DNA from: Caprella mutica | Lineage: Eukaryota > Arthropoda > Malacostraca > Amphipoda > Caprellidae | NCBI GenBank assembly: GCA_947561585.1 | Contig: CANNZV010000115.1 | Coordinates: forward strand, 1-64,000 | Direction of reading: 5' to 3' | Length of the DNA stretch: 64,000 nt | In this document: piece after piece, positions 58,128-64,000 of the stretch | Layout of the letters: the number at the start of each line of letters is the position of its first letter | Position numbering within the stretch: position 1 is the first letter of the stretch | Program-made: the position numbers and the translations under genes | The notes under the pieces: model-generated | The model's database searches: none | What the model saw: the letters and a program-made list of their open reading frames with translations, nothing else | What the model was told of the DNA's origin: nothing

Positions 58128-61100
58128 CAGCGGAATGTTTCAGTTTGTCCCATCACAGCAGAATGTTTCAGTTTGTCCCATCACAACAGAATGTTTCAGT
58201 TTGTCCCATCACAGCAGAATGTTTCAGTTTGTCCCATCACAACAGAATGTTTCAGTTTGTCCCATCACAGCAGAATGTTTCAGTTTTCCCCATCACAGCA
58301 GAATGTTTCAGTTTGTCCCATTACAGCAGAATGTTTCAGTTTGTCCCATCACAGCAGAATGTTTCAGTTTGTCCAATCACAACAGAATGTTTCAGTTTGT
58401 CCCATCACAGCAGAATGTTTCAGTTTTCCCCATCACAGCAGAATGTTTCAGTTTGTCCCATCACAGCAGAATGTTTCAGTTTGTCCCATCACAACAGAAT
58501 GTTTCAGTTTGTCCCATCACAGCAGAATGTTTCAGTTTGTCCCATCACAGCAGAATGTTTCAGTTTGTCCCATCACAACAGAATGTTTCAGTTTGTCCCA
58601 TCACAGCAGAATGTTTCAGTTTGTCCCATCACAACAGAATGTTTCAGTTTGTCCCATCACAGCAGAATGTTTCAGTTTTCCCCATCACAGCAGAATGTTT
58701 CAATTTGTCCCATTACAGCAGAATGTTTCAGTTTGTCCCATCACAGCAGAATGTTTCAGTTTGTCCCATCACAACAGAATGTTTCAGTTTGTCCCATCAC
58801 AGCAGAATGTTTCAGTTTTCCCCATCACAGCAGAATGTTTCATTTTGTCCCATCACAGCAGAATGTTTCAGTTTGTCCCATCACAGCAGAATGTTTCAGT
58901 TTGTCCCATCACAGCAGAATGTTTCAGTTTGTCCCATCACATCAGAATGTTTCAATTTGTCCCATCACATCAGAATGTTTCAGTTTGTCCCATCACAGCA
59001 GAATGTTTCAGTTTGTCCCATCACATCAGAATGTTTCAGTTTGTCCCATCACAGCAGAATGTTTCAGTTTGTCCCATCACAGCAGAATGTTTCAGTTTGT
59101 CCCATCACAGCAGAATGTTTCAGTTTGTCCCATCACAACAGAATGTTTCAGTTTGTCCCATCACAGCAGAATGTTTCAGTTTTCCCCATCACAGCAGAAT
59201 GTTTCAATTTGTCCCATTACAGCAGAATGTTTCAGTTTGTCCCATCACAGCAGAATGTTTCAGTTTGTCCCGTCACAACAGAATGTTTCAGTTTGTCCCA
59301 TCACAGCAGAATGTTTCAGTTTGTCCCATCACAGCAGAATGTTTCAGTTTTCCCCATCACAGCAGAATGTTTCAGTTTGTCCCATCACAGCAGAATGTTT
59401 CAGTTTGTCCCATCACAACAGAATGTTTCAGTTTGTCCCATCACAGCAGAATGTTTCAGTTTGTCCCATCACAACAGAATGTTTCAGTTTGTCCCATCAC
59501 AGCAGAATGTTTCAGTTTTCCCCATCACAACAGAATGTTTCAGTTTGTCCCATTACAGCAGAATGTTTCAGTTTGTCCCATCACAGCAGAATGTTTCAGT
59601 TTGTCCCATCACAACAGAATGTTTCAGTTTGTCCCATCACAGCAGAATGTTTCAGTTTTCCCCATCACAGCAGAATGTTTCAGTTTGTCCCATTACAGCA
59701 GAATGTTTCAATTTGTCCCATCACAACAGAATGTTTCAGTTTGTCCCATCACAGCAGAATGTTTCAGTTTGTCCCATCACAGCAAAATGTTTCAGTTTGT
59801 CCCATTACAGCAGAATGTTTCAGTTTGTCCCATCACAGCAGAATGTTTCAGTTTGTCCCATCACAACAGAATGTTTCAGTTTGTCCCATCACAGCAGAAT
59901 GTTTCAGTTTTCCCCATCACAGCAGAATGTTTCAGTTTGTCCCATCACAACAGAATGTTCCAGTTTGTCCCATCACAGCAGAATGTTTCAGTTTGTCCCA
60001 TCACAGCAGAATGTTTCAGTTTGTCCCATCACAGCAGAATGTTTCAGTTTGTCCCATAACAGCAGAATGATTCTATTTGTCCCATCACAGTAGAATGTTT
60101 CAGTTTGTCCCATCACAGCAGAATATTTCAGTTTGTCCCATCACTGCAGAATGTTTCATTTTGTCCCATCACAGCAGAATGTTTCAGTTTGTCCCATCAC
60201 AGCAGAATGTTTCAGTTTGTCCCATCACATCAGAATGTTTCAGTTTGTCCCATCACAGCAGAATGTTTCAGTTTGTCCCATCACAGCAGAATGTTTCATT
60301 TTGTCCCATCACAGCAGAATGTTTCAGTTTGTCCCATCACAGCAGAATGTTTCAGTTTGTCCCATCACAGCAGAATGTTTCAGTTTGTCCCATCACATCA
60401 GAATGTTTCAATTTGTCCCATCACATCAGAATGTTTCAGTTTGTCCCATCACAGCAGAATGTTTCAGTTTGTCCCATCACAGCAGAATGTTTCAGTTTGT
60501 CCCATCACATCAGAATGTTTCAATTTGTCCCATCACATCAGAATGTTTCAGTTTGTCCCATCACAGCAGAATGTTTCAGTTTGTCCCATCACATCAGAAT
60601 GTTTCAGTTTGTCCCATCACAGCAGAATGTTTCAGTTTGTCCCATCACAGCAGAATGTTTCAGTTTGTCCCATCACAGCAGAATGTTTCAGTTTGTCCCA
60701 TCACATCAGAACGTTTCAATTTGTCCCATCACAGCAGAATGTTTCAGTTTGTCCCATCACAGCAGAATGTTTCATTTTGTCCCATCACAGCAGAATGTTT
60801 CAGTTTGTCCCATCACAGCAGAATGTTTCAGTTTGTCCCATCACAGCAGAATGTTTCAGTTTGTCCCATCACAGCAGAATGTTTCAGTTTGTACCATCAC
60901 AGCAGAATGTTTCAGTTTGTCCCATCACAGCAGAATGTTTCAGTTTGTCCCATCACATCAGAATGTTTCAGTTTGTCCCATCAAAGCAGAATATTTCAGT
61001 TTGTCCCATCACATCAGAATGTTTCAGTTTGTCCCATCACAGCAGAATGTTTCAGCTTGTCCCATCACAGCAGAATGCTTCAGTTTGTCCCATCACAGCA

Positions 61101-64000
61101 GAAAGTTTCAGCTTGTCCCATCACAGCAGAATGTTTCAGTTTGTCTCATCACAGCAGAATGTTTCAGTTCGTCCCATCACAGCAGAATGTTTCAGTTTGT
61201 CCCATCACAGCAGAATGTTTCAGTTCGTCCCATCACAACAGAATGTTTCAATTTGTCCCATCACAGCAGAATGTTTCAGTTTGTCCCATCACAGCAGAAT
61301 GTTTCAGTTTGTCCCATCACAACAGAATGTTTCAGTTTGTCCCATCACAACAGAATGTTTCAGTTTGTCCCATCACAGCAGAATGTTTCAGTTTGTCCCA
61401 TCACAGCAGAATGTTTCAGTTTGTCCCATTACAGCAGAATGTTTCAGTTTGTCCCATCACAGCAGAATGTTTCAGTTTGTCCCATCACAACAGAATGTTT
61501 CAGTTTGTCCCATCACAGCAGAATGTTTCAGTTTTCCCCATCACAGCAGAATGTTTCAGTTTGTCCCATCACAGCAGAATGTTTCAGTTTGTCCCATCAC
61601 AGCAGAATGTTTCAGTTTGTCCCATCACAGCAGAATGTTTCAGTTTGTCCCATCACAGCAGAATGTTTCAGTTTGTCCCATCACATCAGAATGTTTCAAT
61701 TTGTCCCATCACAGCAGAATGTTTCAGTTTGTCCCATCACAGCAGAATGTTTCATTTTGTCCCATCACAGCAAAATGTTTCAGTTTGTCCCATCACAGCA
61801 GAATGTTTCATTTTGTCCCATCACAGCAGAATGTTTCAGTTTGTCCCATCACAGCAGAATGTTTCAGTTTGTCCCATCACAGCAGAATATTTCAGTTTGT
61901 CCCATCACAGCAGAATGTTACAGTTTGTCCCATCATAGCAGAATGTTTCAGTTTGTCCCATCACAGCAGAATGTTTCAGTTTGTCCCATCACAGCAGAAT
62001 GTTTCAGTTTGTCCCATCACAGCAGAATGTTTCAGTTTGTCCCATCACAGCAGAATGTTTCAGTTTGTACCATCACAGCAGAATGTTTCAGTTTGTCCCA
62101 TCACAGCAGAATGTTTCTGTTTGTCCCATCACAGCAGAATGTTTCAGTTTGTCCCATCACAGCAGAATGTTTCTGTTTGTCCCATCACATCAGAATGTTT
62201 CAGTTTGTCCCATCAAAGCAGAATATTTCAGTTTGTCCCATCACATCAGAATGTTTCAGTTTGTCCCATCACAGCAGAATGTTTCAGCTTGTCCCATCAC
62301 AGCAGAATGCTTCAGTTTGTCCCATCACAGCAGAATGTTTCAGCTTGTCCCATCACAGCAGAATGTTTCAGTTTGTCCCATCACAGCAGAATGTTTCAGT
62401 TCGTCCCATCACAGCAAAATGTTTCAGTTTGTCCCATCACAGCAGAATGTTTCAGTTCGTCCCATCACAACAGAATGTTTCAATTTGTCCCATCACAGCA
62501 GAATGTTTCAGTTTGTCCCATCACAGCAGAATGTTTCAGTTTGTCCCATCACAACAGAATGTTTCAGTTTGTCCCATCACAGCAGAATGTTTCAGTTTGT
62601 CCCATCACATCAGAATGTTTCAGTTTGTCCCATCACAGCAGAATGTTTCAGTTTGTCCCATCACAGCAGAATGTTTCATTTTGTCCCATCACAGCAGAAT
62701 GTTTCAGTTTGTCCCATCACAGCAGAATGTTTCAGTTTGTCCCATCACAGCAGAATGTTTCAGTTTGTCCCATCACATCAGAATGTTTCAATTTGTCCCA
62801 TCACATCAGAATGTTTCAGTTTGTCCCATCACAGCAGAATGTTTCAGTTTGTCCCATCACAGCAGAATGTTTCAGTTTGTCCCATCACATCAGAATGTTT
62901 CAATTTGTCCCATCACATCAGAATGTTTCAGTTTGTCCCATCACAGCAGAATGTTTCAGTTTGTCCCATCACATCAGAATGTTTCAGTTTGTCCCATCAC
63001 AGCAGAATGTTTCAGTTTGTCCCATCACAGCAGAATGTTTCAGTTTGTCCCATCACAGCAGAATGTTTCAGTTTGTCCCATCACATCAGAACGTTTCAAT
63101 TTGTCCCATCACAGCAGAATGTTTCAGTTTGTCCCATCACAGCAGAATGTTTCATTTTGTCCCATCACAGCAAAATGTTTCAGTTTGTCCCATCACAGCA
63201 GAATGTTTCATTTTGTCCCATCACAGTAGAATATTTCAGTTTGTCCCATCACAGCAGAATGTTTCAGTTTGTCCCATCACAGCAGAATATTTCAGTTTGT
63301 CCCATCACAGCAGAATGTTACAGTTTGTCCCATCATAGCAGAATGTTTCATTTTGTCCCATCACAGCAGAATGTTTCAGTTTGTCCCATCACAGCAGAAT
63401 GTTTCAGTTTGTCCCATCACAGCAGAATGTTTCAGTTTGTCCCATCACAGCAGAATGTTTCAGTTTGTACCATCACAGCAGAATGTTTCAGTTTGTCCCA
63501 TCACAGCAGAATGTTTCAGTTTGTCCCATCACATCAGAATGTTTCAGTTTGTCCCATCAAAGCAGAATATTTCAGTTTGTCCCATCACATCAGAATGTTT
63601 CAGTTTGTCCCATCACAGCAGAATGTTTCAGCTTGTCCCATCACAGCAGAATGCTTCAGTTTGTCCCATCACAGCAGAAAGTTTCAGCTTGTCCCATCAC
63701 AGCAGAATGTTTCAGTTTGTCTCATCACAGCAGAATGTTTCAGTTCGTCCCATCACAGCAGAATGTTTCAGTTTGTCCCATCACAGCAGAATGTTTCAGT
63801 TCGTCCCATCACAACAGAATGTTTCAATTTGTCCCATCACAGCAGAATGTTTCAGTTTGTCCCATCACAGCAGAATGTTTCAGTTTGTCCCATCACAACA
63901 GAATGTTTCAGTTTGTCCCATCACAACAGAATGTTTCAGTTTGTCCCATCACAGCAGAATGTTTCAGTTTGTCCCATTACAGCAGAATGTTTCAGTTTGT
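58128..64000. repeat. 28-bp array running off the right edge
   Basis: About 210 units of 28 bp: GTTTGTCCCATCACAGCAGA and ATGTTTCA. Common variants are CAACAG, CATCAG, TTTTCCCC and TCATTTT. Rare variants recur at multiples of 28: ACGTTTCAAT at 60711 and 63091 (2380 bp), and AATGCTTCAG at about 61075, 62307 and 63651 (1232 and 1344 bp). This shows large-block duplication. Because 28 is not a multiple of 3, all three plus frames stay open with an 84-bp period, giving ORFs of over 1000 codons that are not genes. Confidence 0.98.

Noticed and set aside
58135..63338. Open frames of 600 to over 1000 codons in three plus frames
   Set aside because: They are translations of the 28-bp minisatellite in every frame, with no unique sequence, no start context and no domain.
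14895..64000. First coding exon of CASK (N-terminal segment before the glycine loop)
   Set aside because: I looked for a minus-strand exon ending in a Gly-Lys codon split before a donor and found none that also encodes a CASK-like N-terminus; it may be outside the window or missed by eye.

Overview
This is a eukaryotic, AT-rich window from an animal genome, most likely an arthropod. The only confidently recognisable gene is the 5' part of CASK (Lin-2/Caki type membrane-associated guanylate kinase), which lies on the minus strand. Eight exons between 14894 and 2167 join in consistent phase with GT-AG splice sites. They encode the kinase-like domain from the glycine-rich loop onward, the calmodulin-binding helix and most of the first L27 domain. 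The first coding exon (N-terminus) was not found and should lie upstream, at higher coordinates. The second L27, PDZ, SH3 and guanylate kinase domains lie beyond coordinate 1. The 49 kb above 14894 may be the first intron or intergenic DNA; no second gene could be recognised there. The order assignment is inference, because no rRNA, tRNA or species-specific gene is present.

More than a third of the window is tandem repeat: about 28 independent minisatellite arrays with units of 11 to 60 bp. The largest are a 28-bp array running off the right edge (58128-64000), a 22-bp array (36924-39893), an 18-bp array (22683-24463) and a 20-bp array (41750-43240). Several show higher-order repeats of 288, 440 or 779 bp. 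One 32-bp unit forms two arrays in opposite orientation at the left edge and around an assembly gap at 48832-49216. Almost all long open reading frames in the window are artefacts of these arrays.

The most unusual observation is that several arrays inside CASK are built from the gene's own splice signals. Two 21-bp arrays (9774-10758 and 4157-4910) start exactly at a CASK 5' splice site, and each unit repeats the exon end plus the GTGAGT donor. In the second the reading frame stays open, so each extra donor would add seven residues. The same exon is preceded by an array of branch-point-like TACTAAC/CTAAC motifs. A fifth case (55078-55748) starts at the donor of an unidentified candidate exon.

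The remaining DNA holds many short palindromic transposable elements. About 17 copies of one foldback MITE family end in GGGTAAGTTACGAATTATCG. Five longer non-autonomous elements have inverted clusters of short repeated motifs at their ends and a shared terminus close to GGTNCTAGG. Several smaller dispersed families, a fragment of a Tc1/mariner transposase and AT-rich unassigned DNA make up the rest.
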